This document shows, in pieces, positions 9,755-19,525 of a DNA stretch of 64,000 nt. The position numbers were made by a program, and so were the translations under genes. This DNA is from Acidovorax sp. NO-1 (GTDB taxonomy: Bacteria; Pseudomonadota; Gammaproteobacteria; Burkholderiales; Burkholderiaceae_C), in assembly GCF_000238595.1 (NCBI RefSeq), contig NZ_AGTS01000078.1, positions 275,178 through 339,177 on the forward strand, read 5' to 3'. Numbering within the stretch: the stretch's first letter is position 1; every line of letters begins with the position of its first letter. Under the pieces are notes generated by a model. The model worked only from the letters and a program-made list of their open reading frames with translations. It ran no database searches and was not told where the DNA came from.

Positions 9755-10019
9755 GATTGGTCCCCTGTAACTTGCCAAAATGAGGCAACAAAACTTAACA
9801 CTTCACATGAATGCTATCAGTAAGATAGTTCTCCGGCAAAGATTTTTCCCCGCGTAACAATTGTGGAGCGTTGCCAAAAGCAGACGATTTTTAGGGTGTC
9901 TGTGGCACCGTTTGATGGCTTTGGAAGACCGTTCGGGTCCCTCCCGTCCGCAAGCCGAGCGATTTTCCGGTCGCCGCATCGAGAGATTTTTATAATGAGC
10001 GGTCTTACTCCGGAGCGAT
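9755..10019. promoter_or_regulatory. divergent promoter region between pilM and mrcA
   Basis: These 265 bases separate two divergently transcribed units and must hold the promoters for both the pil operon and mrcA. I see no convincing operator palindrome and cannot assign individual -35/-10 boxes with confidence. The segment is more AT-rich than its flanks near 9780-9860. GGAG lies just upstream of the mrcA ATG. Confidence 0.5.
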
Positions 10020-12413
10020 ATGCCGCCCTCTTCACCCAAGCCTTCCGATCAGCGGGGATCAACACCTGCAACACCACGCCGCAATTGGCTGTTCTGGCTC
10101 GGGCGCGCAGTTCTTTGGTTAACGGGCATCACGGCTGCGGCAGCGGTTGCGCTGGCCTTGGCTGTGGCACTTGCCCTGTCAGTTGCCTACCCCAACCTGC
10201 CGGACATCTCTGATCTGGCGGACTATCGTCCCAAGCTGCCCTTGCGAATCTACTCGTCCGAGGGAGCGATGCTGGGGGAATTTGGCGAGGAACGACGCAA
10301 CCTCACCCCCATCGGTGAGATCCCGAAAGTCATGAAAGACGCCGTCCTGGCCATTGAGGACGCGAGGTTCTTTCAACACGGAGGCGTGGACTACAAGGGC
10401 GTCATTCGCGCAGGACTCGCCAACCTGGGGAGAGTCAAAAGCCAGGGTGCTTCGACGATCACGATGCAAGTTGCGCGGAATGTGTATCTCTCATCCGAAA
10501 AAACATTTACTCGCAAAATTTACGAAGTCTTACTGACATTCAAGCTTGAGCATCTGCTGACAAAAGACCAGATTCTCGAGATTTATATGAACCAGATTTT
10601 TCTGGGTAACCGTGCTTACGGTTTTTCTGCAGCATCCGAAACTTATTTCGGCAAGCCGCTCAAATCTGTCACCGTCGCCGAGGCGGCGATGCTCGCGGGC
10701 CTTCCGAAGGCACCTTCCGCCTACAACCCGATCAGCAACCCCAAGCGCGCGCGCGCAAGGCAGCTTCACATCATCGAACGCATGGAGGAAAACGGATTCA
10801 TCACCGCTGCACAGGCGGCACAGGCCAAGGACGAGGAACTCAAGATCCGTACCGGGCCTGACAACACCCGAGTCCATGCCGAGTACGTTGCCGAGATGGC
10901 ACGCCAGCTGATTTTCGCCCAGTATGGCAATGAGGCGTACACCCGAGGGCTGAACGTATACACGACCCTCAACGCGGCGGAACAAGAGGTCGCGTACGTG
11001 GCGCTGCGCAAGGGCATCATGGATTACGAGCGTCGACAACAGTACCGCGGCCCGGAAAAGTTCGTGACCCTGCCCTCCACTCCCCAGGAGGTTGAAGACG
11101 CCATTGACGATGCCCTGGCCAACCACCCCGACAACGGAGACGTACTCTCAGCCGTAGTGCTGGAAGCGACGCCGCGCAAGATCGTCGCCGCCCGTGCCAA
11201 TGGTGACACGCTCGAGATCACCGGTGACGGGCTCAAACCTGCCCAGTCGGGCCTGAGTGACAAGGCGCCCCCCAATATCAAGATTCGACGCGGTGCGGTG
11301 ATCCGTGTGGTCAAGACGCCCAAGAATACCTGGGAGATCACGCAGCTCCCCGAGGTCGAAGGGGCATTTGTGGCGCTCGATCCACGCACCGGCGCCATCC
11401 GGGCCTTGGTGGGTGGCTTTGACTTTGACAAGAACAAGTTCAACCACGCTTCGCAGGCATGGCGCCAGCCGGGATCCAGCTTCAAGCCGTTCATCTACTC
11501 CGCGGCCCTGGAAAAAGGCTTTACCCCTGCGACGGTTGTCAACGATGCGCCTCTGTTTTTCGACGCTGGCGTCACCGGGGGGCAGCCCTGGGAACCCAAA
11601 AACTATGACGGCAAATACGACGGGCCCATGAGCGTGCGCACGGGGCTGGCGAAGTCGAAGAACATGATCTCGATCCGCATCTTGCAGGCCGTAGGCCCCA
11701 AGACCGGCCAGCAGTGGGTCTCCAAGTTTGGCTTCGACGCCGACAAACACCCCCCGTTCCTCACGATGGCGCTGGGCGCCGGATCGGTCACGCCACTGCA
11801 GCTTGCCACCGGCTATTCGGTGTTTGCCAATGGAGGCTACCGCGTCAACCCCTGGCTGATTGCCAAGGTGACCGATCACAAAGGACGTGTGATCTCGGAG
11901 ATCACGCCACCTGTGCTCAGCGAACAACCGCGCGCCATTGATGCCCGCAACGCCTTCGTCATGAACAGTCTGCTGCAGGAGGTGACCCGCTCAGGCACTG
12001 CTGCGCGCGCGCAGGCCACATTGAAGCGGCCGGACCTGCATGGCAAGACCGGAACCACCAACGATTCGGTGGATGCGTGGTTTGCCGGATACCAGTCCAC
12101 CATCGCGGCGGTGACCTGGATTGGCTATGACACGCCCCGCAACCTCGGTAGCCGCGAAACCGGTGGCGGCCTTAGCCTGCCGGTGTGGATCCACTTCATG
12201 GAGCGCGCCCTCAAGGGCGTACCGGTGAGTGAGCCCACTGTGCCGGCCGGGGTGGTCAATGTAGGTGGCGAATGGTTCTATGAGGAATACGCCCGCAACA
12301 GCGGGGTTTCCAGTCTGGGCCTGGACGACCGCTCGGCCCCTGCGGCCGTATCACCCTCCGCACCACCGCCGCCGGAAGAGAGAAGCCGCATTCTCGATCT
12401 GTTCAGAAATTAA
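10020..12413 (+). CDS. mrcA: penicillin-binding protein 1A (transglycosylase/transpeptidase)
   Basis: This is a class A PBP that polymerises glycan strands and cross-links peptides in the periplasm. The 797-residue protein has one N-terminal membrane anchor (about residues 25-55), a GT51 transglycosylase domain (about 75-260, with EDARFFQHGGVDYKG and GASTITMQVARN), an OB-like insert, and a transpeptidase domain with the serine motif SSFK in QPGSSFKPFIYSAAL, the SKN triad motif and the KTGTT box. The ATG has GGAG upstream. Position opposite pilM is typical for betaproteobacteria. Confidence 0.97.
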   Translation: MPPSSPKPSDQRGSTPATPRRNWLFWLGRAVLWLTGITAAAAVALALAVALALSVAYPNLPDISDLADYRPKLPLRIYSSEGAMLGEFGEERRNLTPIGEIPKVMKDAVLAIEDARFFQHGGVDYKGVIRAGLANLGRVKSQGASTITMQVARNVYLSSEKTFTRKIYEVLLTFKLEHLLTKDQILEIYMNQIFLGNRAYGFSAASETYFGKPLKSVTVAEAAMLAGLPKAPSAYNPISNPKRARARQLHIIERMEENGFITAAQAAQAKDEELKIRTGPDNTRVHAEYVAEMARQLIFAQYGNEAYTRGLNVYTTLNAAEQEVAYVALRKGIMDYERRQQYRGPEKFVTLPSTPQEVEDAIDDALANHPDNGDVLSAVVLEATPRKIVAARANGDTLEITGDGLKPAQSGLSDKAPPNIKIRRGAVIRVVKTPKNTWEITQLPEVEGAFVALDPRTGAIRALVGGFDFDKNKFNHASQAWRQPGSSFKPFIYSAALEKGFTPATVVNDAPLFFDAGVTGGQPWEPKNYDGKYDGPMSVRTGLAKSKNMISIRILQAVGPKTGQQWVSKFGFDADKHPPFLTMALGAGSVTPLQLATGYSVFANGGYRVNPWLIAKVTDHKGRVISEITPPVLSEQPRAIDARNAFVMNSLLQEVTRSGTAARAQATLKRPDLHGKTGTTNDSVDAWFAGYQSTIAAVTWIGYDTPRNLGSRETGGGLSLPVWIHFMERALKGVPVSEPTVPAGVVNVGGEWFYEEYARNSGVSSLGLDDRSAPAAVSPSAPPPPEERSRILDLFRN

Positions 12414-12464
12414 GCGCTGTAGCGGGTGGCGCTCTGCGCACTTGGCCGCTCGCCCCGCCCCCAC

Positions 12465-12794
12465 TCAGGCAACAAACTGCAGGGGTATGCCCGCCTGAAC
12501 TGTGGCATCGCGGCTGAGGCAATCAAAGAACTCCCCGGCGCCTTTGGTGTCCTGCCACTGCTGTCCGTCAAAGCGGTAGTGATACCCGCCGGACCGCGCG
12601 GCCATCCAGACCTCGTGCAGCGGCTTTTGCAGATTGATCACGATCTGGCTGCGGTTGGGAAACGTCAACGTCACCATGCCCCCGGAACGCTGGGCATCCA
12701 CGTCGGCATCGGTTGCGTCGTTGATGCGATCGCAACTGCGTTCGACGGCCAAAAGCAGTTTTTCTGCGTGATCCATGAATTCGAGGTCGGTCAT
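12465..12794 (-). CDS. cyaY: iron donor protein CyaY (frataxin)
   Basis: The 109-residue product starts [14 protein letters not shown] and contains the acidic first helix, the [19 protein letters not shown] beta-sheet segment and GGYHYRF typical of bacterial frataxin. CyaY binds iron and modulates Fe-S cluster assembly on IscS in the cytoplasm. I chose the ATG at 12794 over an upstream in-frame start at 12824 because the latter would run into the divergent lptM. Convergent with mrcA. Confidence 0.93.
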   Translation of the reverse strand: MTDLEFMDHAEKLLLAVERSCDRINDATDADVDAQRSGGMVTLTFPNRSQIVINLQKPLHEVWMAARSGGYHYRFDGQQWQDTKGAGEFFDCLSRDATVQAGIPLQFVA

Positions 12795-12806
12795 TACAAT
12801 TTGCGC

Positions 12807-13019
12807 ATGTTGAAAGCTCCCCAAATTCTAGTCAGGACGGTTGTCCTTGCTGCCAGCGCGGCGGCATTTAACGGTTGCGGTCAACGGGGGCCTTTGTATT
12901 TGCCGGCAGGCCCAGAGGCCGCACAGCGCGCCACACTGCCGCAGACCCTGACACCGGGCGCCAAAACCGCCGACGCTCCTGCACCGGCATCCGCCACGGC
13001 TGCTTCGGTGGCACGCTGA
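12807..13019 (+). CDS. lptM: small lipoprotein LptM (LPS translocon maturation chaperone)
   Basis: The product is only 70 residues. A signal peptide ends at a lipobox-like FNGC (Cys24), followed immediately by the diagnostic GQRGPLYLP segment, then a low-complexity Ala/Pro/Thr tail. LptM (YifL) assists maturation of the LptD/LptE LPS translocon in the outer membrane. It starts 12 bases from the divergent cyaY start, the usual arrangement. In many betaproteobacteria lysA follows lptM; here it does not. Confidence 0.85.
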   Translation: MLKAPQILVRTVVLAASAAAFNGCGQRGPLYLPAGPEAAQRATLPQTLTPGAKTADAPAPASATAASVAR

Positions 13020-13140
13020 CACGTTGCGGTGGGCTGCATCGGGCCAGCAGCTGCACCAAACACCACTCGCTTGATTTCTATCAAGCAGAAAACGCAAGGG
13101 CAATCGTAGAGTCACTGCTTTATTGCTCTGCAGGATGGCC

Positions 13141-13968
13141 ATGGCCCTGGAACTCTACCGAGACAAGAATCACGCTTGTCTGATGTTCACTGATCTCATC
13201 GAAGAAGACGGTCTGGCCGTACAGGCCAACCAGTTCCTGATTGTGGACGACGACACGGGCGCGATCATCGATCCCGGCGGCAACCTTGCCTTCAACGAAC
13301 TGTTCATGGGAATGACCAAGCATTTCCCGCCGCACAAGCTGTCGTACCTGATCGCGTCACACGCGGATCCGGACATCATCGCCTCGCTGGACCGCTGGAT
13401 GACCAGCACCAAGGCAGACCTCGTCATCTCCCGCGTGTGGGAGCGTTTCGCCCCCCATTTCACCAAGGTGGGCAAGACGGAAAACCGGGTCATCGGCGTG
13501 CCTGACAGCGGCGGCCACCTGCCCCTGGGCCGCCATGAGCTGGTGCTGCTGCCCGCACACTTCATGCATTCGGAAGGAAACTTCCATTTTTATGACCCCG
13601 TGAGCCGCATTCTCTTCACCGGTGATCTGGGGGTGTCCATGATGTCGGGCGCCGAAGCCCGCGTGCCCGTAACGGACCTGAAGGCCCACATCCCGCGCAT
13701 GGAGGGTTTTCACCGGCGCTACATGGTTTCCAACAAGATCCTGCGCCTTTGGGTGCGGATGGCGCGACAGCTGGACATTTCCATGCTGGTACCGCAGCAC
13801 GGAGCGCCGATCATGGGCAAGCAGGCCATCCAGGACTTTTTTGCGTGGATCGAGAACCTGATGTGCGGCATTGATCTTTTCGACGACCGGGCCTACCAGG
13901 TGCCGACGGCCCACATTGACCCCGTCACGCGCCAGATGCGTCCCGCCCTGCGCGCAGTCAACGCCTGA
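13141..13968 (+). CDS. ODP-type diiron metallo-beta-lactamase-fold protein
   Basis: The 275-residue product has the beta-lactamase-like fold of the oxygen-binding diiron (ODP) family, related to the catalytic domain of flavodiiron proteins but without a flavodoxin domain. Likely metal ligands are visible in order: His-x-Asp-x-Asp in SHADPD, a His in LPAHFMHSEG, the Asp of FTGDLG and the His of VPQHGAPI. Stand-alone ODPs are thought to bind O2 as sensors or to act as oxidases or reductases; no substrate can be inferred here. The start is the ATG at 13141 with AGGA upstream; ATG 13135 is an alternative. It stands alone between lptM and the convergent msrQ. Confidence 0.8.
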   Translation: MALELYRDKNHACLMFTDLIEEDGLAVQANQFLIVDDDTGAIIDPGGNLAFNELFMGMTKHFPPHKLSYLIASHADPDIIASLDRWMTSTKADLVISRVWERFAPHFTKVGKTENRVIGVPDSGGHLPLGRHELVLLPAHFMHSEGNFHFYDPVSRILFTGDLGVSMMSGAEARVPVTDLKAHIPRMEGFHRRYMVSNKILRLWVRMARQLDISMLVPQHGAPIMGKQAIQDFFAWIENLMCGIDLFDDRAYQVPTAHIDPVTRQMRPALRAVNA

Positions 13969-13976
13969 AATAAGCA

Positions 13977-14032
13977 TCAAAACAGGCCCCAGCGCTTACC
14001 CATCAAGCGCTAACAGCTATTATTTTAATAGC
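13977..14032 (+). repeat. Comamonadaceae-type intergenic palindromic repeat, copy 2
   Basis: AGCGCTT (13991-13997), spacer, AAGCGCT (14005-14011) form a 7-bp stem with a 7-base loop. A second hairpin pairs GCTATT (14016-14021) with AATAGC (14027-14032). The unit fills the gap between two convergent genes and could act as a bidirectional transcript end. Confidence 0.8.
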
Positions 14033-14046
14033 AGTTCTGATTGCAG

Positions 14047-14676
14047 TCACTGGGACGCGGAACGCGCTGCAAGCACCGGCAGACGGCGAAGCCGCTGCCA
14101 TGCGCGCCAGCCCAGCAGGGCGCCGAGGATGGCGGCATACACAGCCACTTCCTCAAAATCGTTCTTGCCGGCACGCATCCAGAAGAAATGCAGCAGCGCC
14201 AGGCCAGCCACCGCATACACACTGCGGTGCAGCGCCTGCCAGCGTTTGCCCCCCATTGCCTTGATGGCGCGGTTGAATGAGGTCGCGGCAAGCACCCCCA
14301 GCAGCAGCAGCGCCAGCGAGCCCACCAGTATGAAGGGGCGTTTGATGATGTCGCGCACGATGTCGGCAACCACCAACCCCATGTCGAACCATGCGTAGCT
14401 CAGCAAGTGGAGCAGGCCGTAAAAGAAAACGAACAGGCCCAGCATTCGCCGAAAGCGCGCCAGTTGTGGTGTGGCCGTCAGCACGCGCAACGGCGTAACG
14501 GCCAGCACCAGACACAGGGCACGCAACGTCCAGTCGCCCGTCGCGCGGATCAATGCCTCTGCGGGATTGGCGCCCAAGGCGTTGAACAACGCGGCATATA
14601 CCAGCCACGCCAGCGGCAGCAGACACAACACAAAGACCAGCGGTTTGGCCGCCGGATGGAGCAGGATTTTTCGCAT
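14047..14676 (-). CDS. msrQ: heme-binding membrane subunit MsrQ (YedZ)
   Basis: MsrQ is the inner-membrane cytochrome b-type partner that passes electrons to the periplasmic methionine sulfoxide reductase MsrP. The 209-residue product has about six transmembrane helices and the ferric-reductase-like core, including FFYGLLHLLSYAWFDMG (heme His region) and RWQALHRSVYAVAGLALLHFFW, which carries two further His residues. It lies 66 bases downstream of msrP on the same strand. Confidence 0.95.
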   Translation of the reverse strand: MRKILLHPAAKPLVFVLCLLPLAWLVYAALFNALGANPAEALIRATGDWTLRALCLVLAVTPLRVLTATPQLARFRRMLGLFVFFYGLLHLLSYAWFDMGLVVADIVRDIIKRPFILVGSLALLLLGVLAATSFNRAIKAMGGKRWQALHRSVYAVAGLALLHFFWMRAGKNDFEEVAVYAAILGALLGWRAWQRLRRLPVLAARSASQ

Positions 14677-14742
14677 GGCGATTGGGTTGCTTCACACCCA
14701 GTTCGGCGCGGGAGTGCGCGCAGCCGGGGGCGCCGACACCGC

Positions 14743-15747
14743 TCAGTAGAACTTCTTGAGGTCCATGCCGGCGTAAAGTTGCCCCACCTGGGCTTCATAT
14801 CCGTTGAACATCAGTGTCTTGCGCTTCTTGGCAAACAGGCCGTCCTCACCGATGCGTCGCTCGGTGGCCTGGCTCCAGCGGGGGTGGTCCACCTCGGGGT
14901 TCACGTTGGAGTAAAAGCCGTACTCCTGCCGTGCCGCCTTGTTCCACGCCGTGCCGGGCTCTTTTTCGACAAAACGGATCTTGACGATGCTCTTGGCGCT
15001 TTTGAAGCCGTACTTCCACGGCACCACCAGGCGCACGGGCGCGCCGTTCTGGTTGGGCAGCACCTCGCCATACATGCCAAAGGCCAGCAAGGTCAGCGGG
15101 TGCATGGCTTCGTCCATGCGCAGACCTTCCACGTAGGGCCAGTCCAGCACGCGCGAGCCCACGTAGGGCATGGTGGCCTTGTCGGCCAGCGTCACAAATT
15201 CGACGTATTTGGCGCTGCCCTGGGGTTCCACGCGCTTGATCAGCTCGGCCAGCGAGTAGCCGACCCAGGGGATGACCATGGACCAGCCCTCCACACAGCG
15301 CAGGCGGTAGATACGTTCCTCCTGCGCGCTGAGCTTGATCAGGTCTTCGATGCCGTATTTGCCAGGCTTCTTGACCAGGCCCTCAACCTCCACCGTCCAT
15401 GGCGTGGTCTTGAGCGTGTGCGCGTTGCGGGCAGGATCGGCCTTGTCGGTGCCAAACTCGTAGAAATTGTTGTAGGTGCTCGCGTCCTTGTAGTCGGTGA
15501 GCTTCTCCATCGACATCGCGCCAGCCACCGCAGATTTCGCCCCCGGCAGCGCCGCCAGCTTGCCGGGCCGCGGCACCGCCGCCTGCTGCGCAAGTGCCTC
15601 GCGCCCAGCCCATGCCGCCATGGCGGCACCCGCCGCACCGCCTGCCATCAGCCTGAGCATCTGGCGGCGGTCTTCGTAGACCGCACGCGGCGTGATTTCA
15701 GAGGAGTGTGGGTGGTTGAAACCCGAATCGCGCGATGGGATCAGCAT
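14743..15747 (-). CDS. msrP: protein-methionine-sulfoxide reductase catalytic subunit MsrP (YedY)
   Basis: MsrP is a periplasmic molybdopterin enzyme that repairs oxidised methionines in envelope proteins. The 334-residue precursor has a twin-arginine signal ([15 protein letters not shown], about residues 26-40), a sulfite-oxidase-type molybdopterin fold, and the cofactor Cys in [15 protein letters not shown]. The C-terminal [20 protein letters not shown] is typical of the family. It is followed by msrQ, forming the usual MsrPQ pair. Confidence 0.96.
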   Translation of the reverse strand: MLIPSRDSGFNHPHSSEITPRAVYEDRRQMLRLMAGGAAGAAMAAWAGREALAQQAAVPRPGKLAALPGAKSAVAGAMSMEKLTDYKDASTYNNFYEFGTDKADPARNAHTLKTTPWTVEVEGLVKKPGKYGIEDLIKLSAQEERIYRLRCVEGWSMVIPWVGYSLAELIKRVEPQGSAKYVEFVTLADKATMPYVGSRVLDWPYVEGLRMDEAMHPLTLLAFGMYGEVLPNQNGAPVRLVVPWKYGFKSAKSIVKIRFVEKEPGTAWNKAARQEYGFYSNVNPEVDHPRWSQATERRIGEDGLFAKKRKTLMFNGYEAQVGQLYAGMDLKKFY

Positions 15748-15889
15748 AGGTGGCTCCGGTCATTCTGGTTGAAACAGCTGCAGCGGTAGAGCAGTACAAC
15801 TGTGAGTTCGTTCCATAGACTCTTCAGGTTACACCGAAGACGCAATAGTTGCTGACCTGCGGCTGATCATCCGCGGCAGGGTTGCGGGC

Positions 15890-17242
15890 TCAGAGCGTGC
15901 CGTAGCTGTGCAGTCCACTCAGGAACATGTTGACACCCAGGAAGGCAAAAGTGGTAACCGCCAGACCCACCAGCGCCCACCACGCCGAGACCGTGCCACG
16001 CAGGCCCTTCATCAGGCGCATGTGCAGCCAGGCCGCATAGTTGAGCCAGACAATCAGCGCCCAGGTTTCCTTGGGGTCCCAGCTCCAGTAGCCACCCCAG
16101 GCTTCGGCGGCCCACAGCGCACCGAGCACCGTGGCGATGGTGAAGAACGCAAACCCCACCGCGATGGACTTGTACATCACATCGTCCAGAACCTCGAAGG
16201 ACGGCAGCCGCTCGCCAATGCGCTTGCGTCCCATCAGGATGCCCGCCACGATCAGCGCGGAGATGCCGAAATACACCATCCAGTAGCTGCTGCCGCCATC
16301 GCTTGCGCCCTGGCGGAAGACGATGGGCTCGAAACAAAGCACCACGCCCAGCAACCACAGCGGGGCGAGCTTGTACCAGCGCGTCTCGGACGCCTGCTGC
16401 TTGACGAGGTAGGCAAACGCCACCATCGCAGCCAGGGCAAAGGTGCCATAACCGATGAAATTGGCGGGCACGTGCAGCTTCATCCACCAGCTTTTCAGGG
16501 CCGGTACCAGCGGCTGAATCTCGTGGGCCTCGCGCACCACGGTGTACCACAGCAGAAAACCCACGGCCGCGCTGACCACCAGCATCACAAACCCACCCAG
16601 CGCACGCGTGTCGTACTGCTGTTCGTAATACAGGTAGAAGGCTGCCGTCATCCAGCAGAACATCACGAAAACTTCATACAGGTTGCTCACCGGGATGTGG
16701 CCGATGTCCGGGCCGATGAGGTAACTCTCGTACCAGCGCACCAGCGTGCCGATGAGCGCCATGGCCACCGCCACCCAGGCAATGCGCGAACCGATCAGGC
16801 TCATGGTGCGGCCTTCGCCACGAGAAAACATGCCGATCCAGTAGAACGCGGTGCTCATGAAGAACAGCATGCTCATCCACAGAATGGCGGACTGGCTTGA
16901 CAAAAAGTACTTGAGGCCGAACACCGTGTCGGCCCGCGCAAGGCTGCCCGCACCGTCCTGCTGGTACAGACCGATGGCCAGCAGCGCCGCGGCCGCCACG
17001 ATGAGCAGCAGGGCCCGCAACGGGCGCCAGAACCAGCAAAGCCAGATGGTGCAGGGAATGGTGCCGAGCAGAATGCCCTTTTCATACACATCCATGAAGC
17101 TGCCGTAGCGCTGCAGCGCATACAGCCCGCCCACCACCACGATGGCCGCAAACAGCCAGTCGAACCAGTTGCGCCGGGCAAAAAAACCCTCGTTCAGCGT
17201 GATGGTGGTGGGGGTGGTTGACGTGGTAGTGGCGGTGTTCAT
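15890..17242 (-). CDS. ccsB: cytochrome c biogenesis protein CcsA/CcsB-type heme handling protein (System II)
   Basis: The 450-residue integral membrane protein has many transmembrane helices and the tryptophan-rich heme-handling motif WGGYWSWDPKETW near residue 385. With ResB it forms the System II synthase that exports heme and ligates it to CxxCH motifs in periplasmic apocytochromes. The gene overlaps the resB stop by 4 bases. Cytochrome c4 upstream in the same orientation and the heme-c diguanylate cyclase at 26-27 kb are plausible clients. Confidence 0.95.
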   Translation of the reverse strand: MNTATTTSTTPTTITLNEGFFARRNWFDWLFAAIVVVGGLYALQRYGSFMDVYEKGILLGTIPCTIWLCWFWRPLRALLLIVAAAALLAIGLYQQDGAGSLARADTVFGLKYFLSSQSAILWMSMLFFMSTAFYWIGMFSRGEGRTMSLIGSRIAWVAVAMALIGTLVRWYESYLIGPDIGHIPVSNLYEVFVMFCWMTAAFYLYYEQQYDTRALGGFVMLVVSAAVGFLLWYTVVREAHEIQPLVPALKSWWMKLHVPANFIGYGTFALAAMVAFAYLVKQQASETRWYKLAPLWLLGVVLCFEPIVFRQGASDGGSSYWMVYFGISALIVAGILMGRKRIGERLPSFEVLDDVMYKSIAVGFAFFTIATVLGALWAAEAWGGYWSWDPKETWALIVWLNYAAWLHMRLMKGLRGTVSAWWALVGLAVTTFAFLGVNMFLSGLHSYGTL

Positions 17243-19392
17243 GCTTTGCCTTCGCGGGGCGCTGCCCCGATCAATTTCCGTGCGAGCTCTACAAACTCCT
17301 GGTCGCCGTCCATGGTCTTGCGGTTGGTGGAAAGCGCCATGGTGGCGTGCGTGCGGCCCTCCTGCGGCGCGAGCCAGACCCAGACGCGCCGCTCGCGCAC
17401 ATAGAGCATCGCGAAAATGCCCAGGATGAGCAAGGCGCAGCCCAGATAAACAATGTTTCTGCCAGGGGCACGTGCCACCTGGAACACGCTGGCCTGCACC
17501 TGCGTGAAATCCTTGAGCTCGAACGCCAGCGGCGCGGGGTAAATCTGAGCGTCGCTGAGCGACAGCACGGCCTGGGTCATGAAACCCTGGGTCTGGTCGT
17601 CCTGCGGCAAAGGTGGCAGCCCCGCACGCTGGCGCGAGAGCTGGGCTACCTCGAACAGGGTGCCGTTCAGAATGCGCACCAGCACCTCGCCAGCACGCTC
17701 ACGTTCGGCCTCGGGCACGTTGGCCTCCATGAAGTCAGACACCGCCTGCAGCCCGCCAGTCGGCTTGCCATCCACCATGCCCTGGCCCGCGAACAGGGCC
17801 AGCGCACGCGACGCAGACTGCTGCAACTGCTCGGCCAGGTCGGGCCGCGACGGCTCGATCGCCTGCGAGACATAGCGGCGCACGGCCGCTTCGCGCGACG
17901 CGGGATCGGCCAGCAGGGCCTTCATGCCCAGAAAGCCGTCCATGCTGCCTTTGTCATCCGCAGGCACGCGCAGGTAGCGAAACGGCTCGGAAGGCGTCTC
18001 CCGCACGCCGAGCAAAAACACGGGCACGCCGTCGCCCGTGTCGACCGGCAGCATGTAGTTGTGAAACTCGCGCGCCTGGCCGGCCGCGTCGCGCAGCTTG
18101 TAGCTCACGCTGGGGCCCACGTTGCGGAGTTCCTTTTTGGTGACCGTCTTGTTGGCAGCCCCCAGGCGCGACTCGACGGACTGGCGCAGGTCCACCTTGC
18201 GCACGTCTGCGCCGGAACTGCTGGCGCCTGCGTCTGCAAAGTTCTCCACATTGATGGTGCGCAGCGCCGTGAACTCCAGCGTCAGCGTATCGCTGCCCGG
18301 CCCACCGCCGTTGTTGGTGAGCTGGGTCGAGTTGCCCACCACGCCTTCCACATCGATGAATCTGGCGCCCGGCACCATGGGCACGCCGCGCAGCTTGAGG
18401 TGCGAGCCGCCATCGTCAAAGCTCGACTGGTAGATCTCGATGCCTTTGTAGCTTGCCGGGTGGTTCACCTCCACGCGGGCAGGCGTCTTCTCGCCCGTGG
18501 CCTTGTCGTGGATGATGATTTCGCTGGCAAACAGCTTGGGCATGCCGGTGGAGTAATGCTCCACGATGAACTTCTTGAGCTCGATAGCAAACGGCAGGTC
18601 CTGCAGCAGCACACCGTCGGACTGGTTGAGGATGGCGGTGCTGGACTGAGTGCCCTCGGCCACCAGCAGGTTGCCGCGGAAGGTGGGGTTGCGTTCGGAC
18701 AGGCGGTGTTCGGGCTTCACATCGGCAATCAGCCCGCCGCCGGTGTAGACGGACTTGCCACCGAGCAGCATCTGCGCACGCACGATGAGATCGCCATCCA
18801 GCAGTCCGCCCACGCACACCAGCACGATGGCGCTGTGGGCCGCGATGTAACCGAGCTTGTTGGCTGCGCCCGCCTTGGCCGCCACCATCCAGCCGGTGCC
18901 GGGGCCGGCCGCGGTGTCCCGCTGCTGCAGGCGCACCTTCCAGCCGCCACCCGCCATCATCGTGCCGATGCGGCGCGCCTCGGCCTCAGCGCTCAGGGGC
19001 AGTTCGGCCTCGGCCTTGTGGTGGAACGCCTTGAGGCTCTGCTCGCGGATGTTTTCCTTATAGGCCTTGAGGTCGACCAGGATCTTGGGGGTGTTGCGGG
19101 CAATGCACAGCGAGGTGCTGATCACCAGGAACGCCAGAATCAGCAAAAACCACCAGGCGCTGTACACCGCATTGAGCTGGATGGCGGCGAACAGTTCGGC
19201 CCAGAAGGGGCCAAACTGGTTGACGTAATTGACGGCAGGTTCGTGCTGCTTGAGCACCGTACCAATGACCGAGGCGATGCAGATGACCGTCAGCAGCGAA
19301 ATGGCAAACCGCATCGACGACAGCAGTTCGATCGCGGCGCGCCACGCCTGGGAACCAGACTGGACACGAAGGCCTTGGGTGTTGTCGGACAT
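17239..19392 (-). CDS. resB: cytochrome c biogenesis protein ResB (Ccs1)
   Basis: The 717-residue protein starts MSDNTQGLRV at 19392; an open extension to 19518 is rejected because it runs through the terminator after cytochrome c4. Features: an N-terminal hydrophobic pair (MRFAISLLTVICIASVIGTVLKQ and VYSAWWFLLILAFLVIST), a third helix near YIAAHSAIVLVCVGGLL, a large periplasmic domain, and a last helix near the C terminus followed by YVRERRVW. ResB and CcsB together make the System II cytochrome c synthase. Confidence 0.95.
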   Translation of the reverse strand: MSDNTQGLRVQSGSQAWRAAIELLSSMRFAISLLTVICIASVIGTVLKQHEPAVNYVNQFGPFWAELFAAIQLNAVYSAWWFLLILAFLVISTSLCIARNTPKILVDLKAYKENIREQSLKAFHHKAEAELPLSAEAEARRIGTMMAGGGWKVRLQQRDTAAGPGTGWMVAAKAGAANKLGYIAAHSAIVLVCVGGLLDGDLIVRAQMLLGGKSVYTGGGLIADVKPEHRLSERNPTFRGNLLVAEGTQSSTAILNQSDGVLLQDLPFAIELKKFIVEHYSTGMPKLFASEIIIHDKATGEKTPARVEVNHPASYKGIEIYQSSFDDGGSHLKLRGVPMVPGARFIDVEGVVGNSTQLTNNGGGPGSDTLTLEFTALRTINVENFADAGASSSGADVRKVDLRQSVESRLGAANKTVTKKELRNVGPSVSYKLRDAAGQAREFHNYMLPVDTGDGVPVFLLGVRETPSEPFRYLRVPADDKGSMDGFLGMKALLADPASREAAVRRYVSQAIEPSRPDLAEQLQQSASRALALFAGQGMVDGKPTGGLQAVSDFMEANVPEAERERAGEVLVRILNGTLFEVAQLSRQRAGLPPLPQDDQTQGFMTQAVLSLSDAQIYPAPLAFELKDFTQVQASVFQVARAPGRNIVYLGCALLILGIFAMLYVRERRVWVWLAPQEGRTHATMALSTNRKTMDGDQEFVELARKLIGAAPREGKA

Positions 19393-19416
19393 GGATGAGG
19401 TCGGCAGCGGAGCACG

Positions 19417-19456
19417 AAAAAAAAAGGGCGGGACCATCTGTGCGATGGGCCCGCCC
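19417..19456 (-). terminator. rho-independent terminator after cytochrome c4
   Basis: Read on the minus strand, GGGCGGG (19456-19450), a one-base mismatch, CCATC, a 5-base loop, GATGG and CCCGCCC form a 12-bp stem followed by nine T residues (19425-19417). It lies between the cytochrome c4 stop and the resB start, so most transcription from the c4 promoter should stop here. Confidence 0.9.
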
Positions 19457-19525
19457 GTTTTGGGTTTGTTATTGGCGGTAGGTTCCATGCGGCCCGCCTC
19501 ACGGGCCGCTTTTGACACGAAAGGA

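Noticed and set aside
17347..19398. A very long open frame antisense to resB (about 680 codons).
   Set aside because: It mirrors the GC-rich codons of resB, has no recognisable domain and lacks a ribosome site; resB on the other strand is unambiguous.
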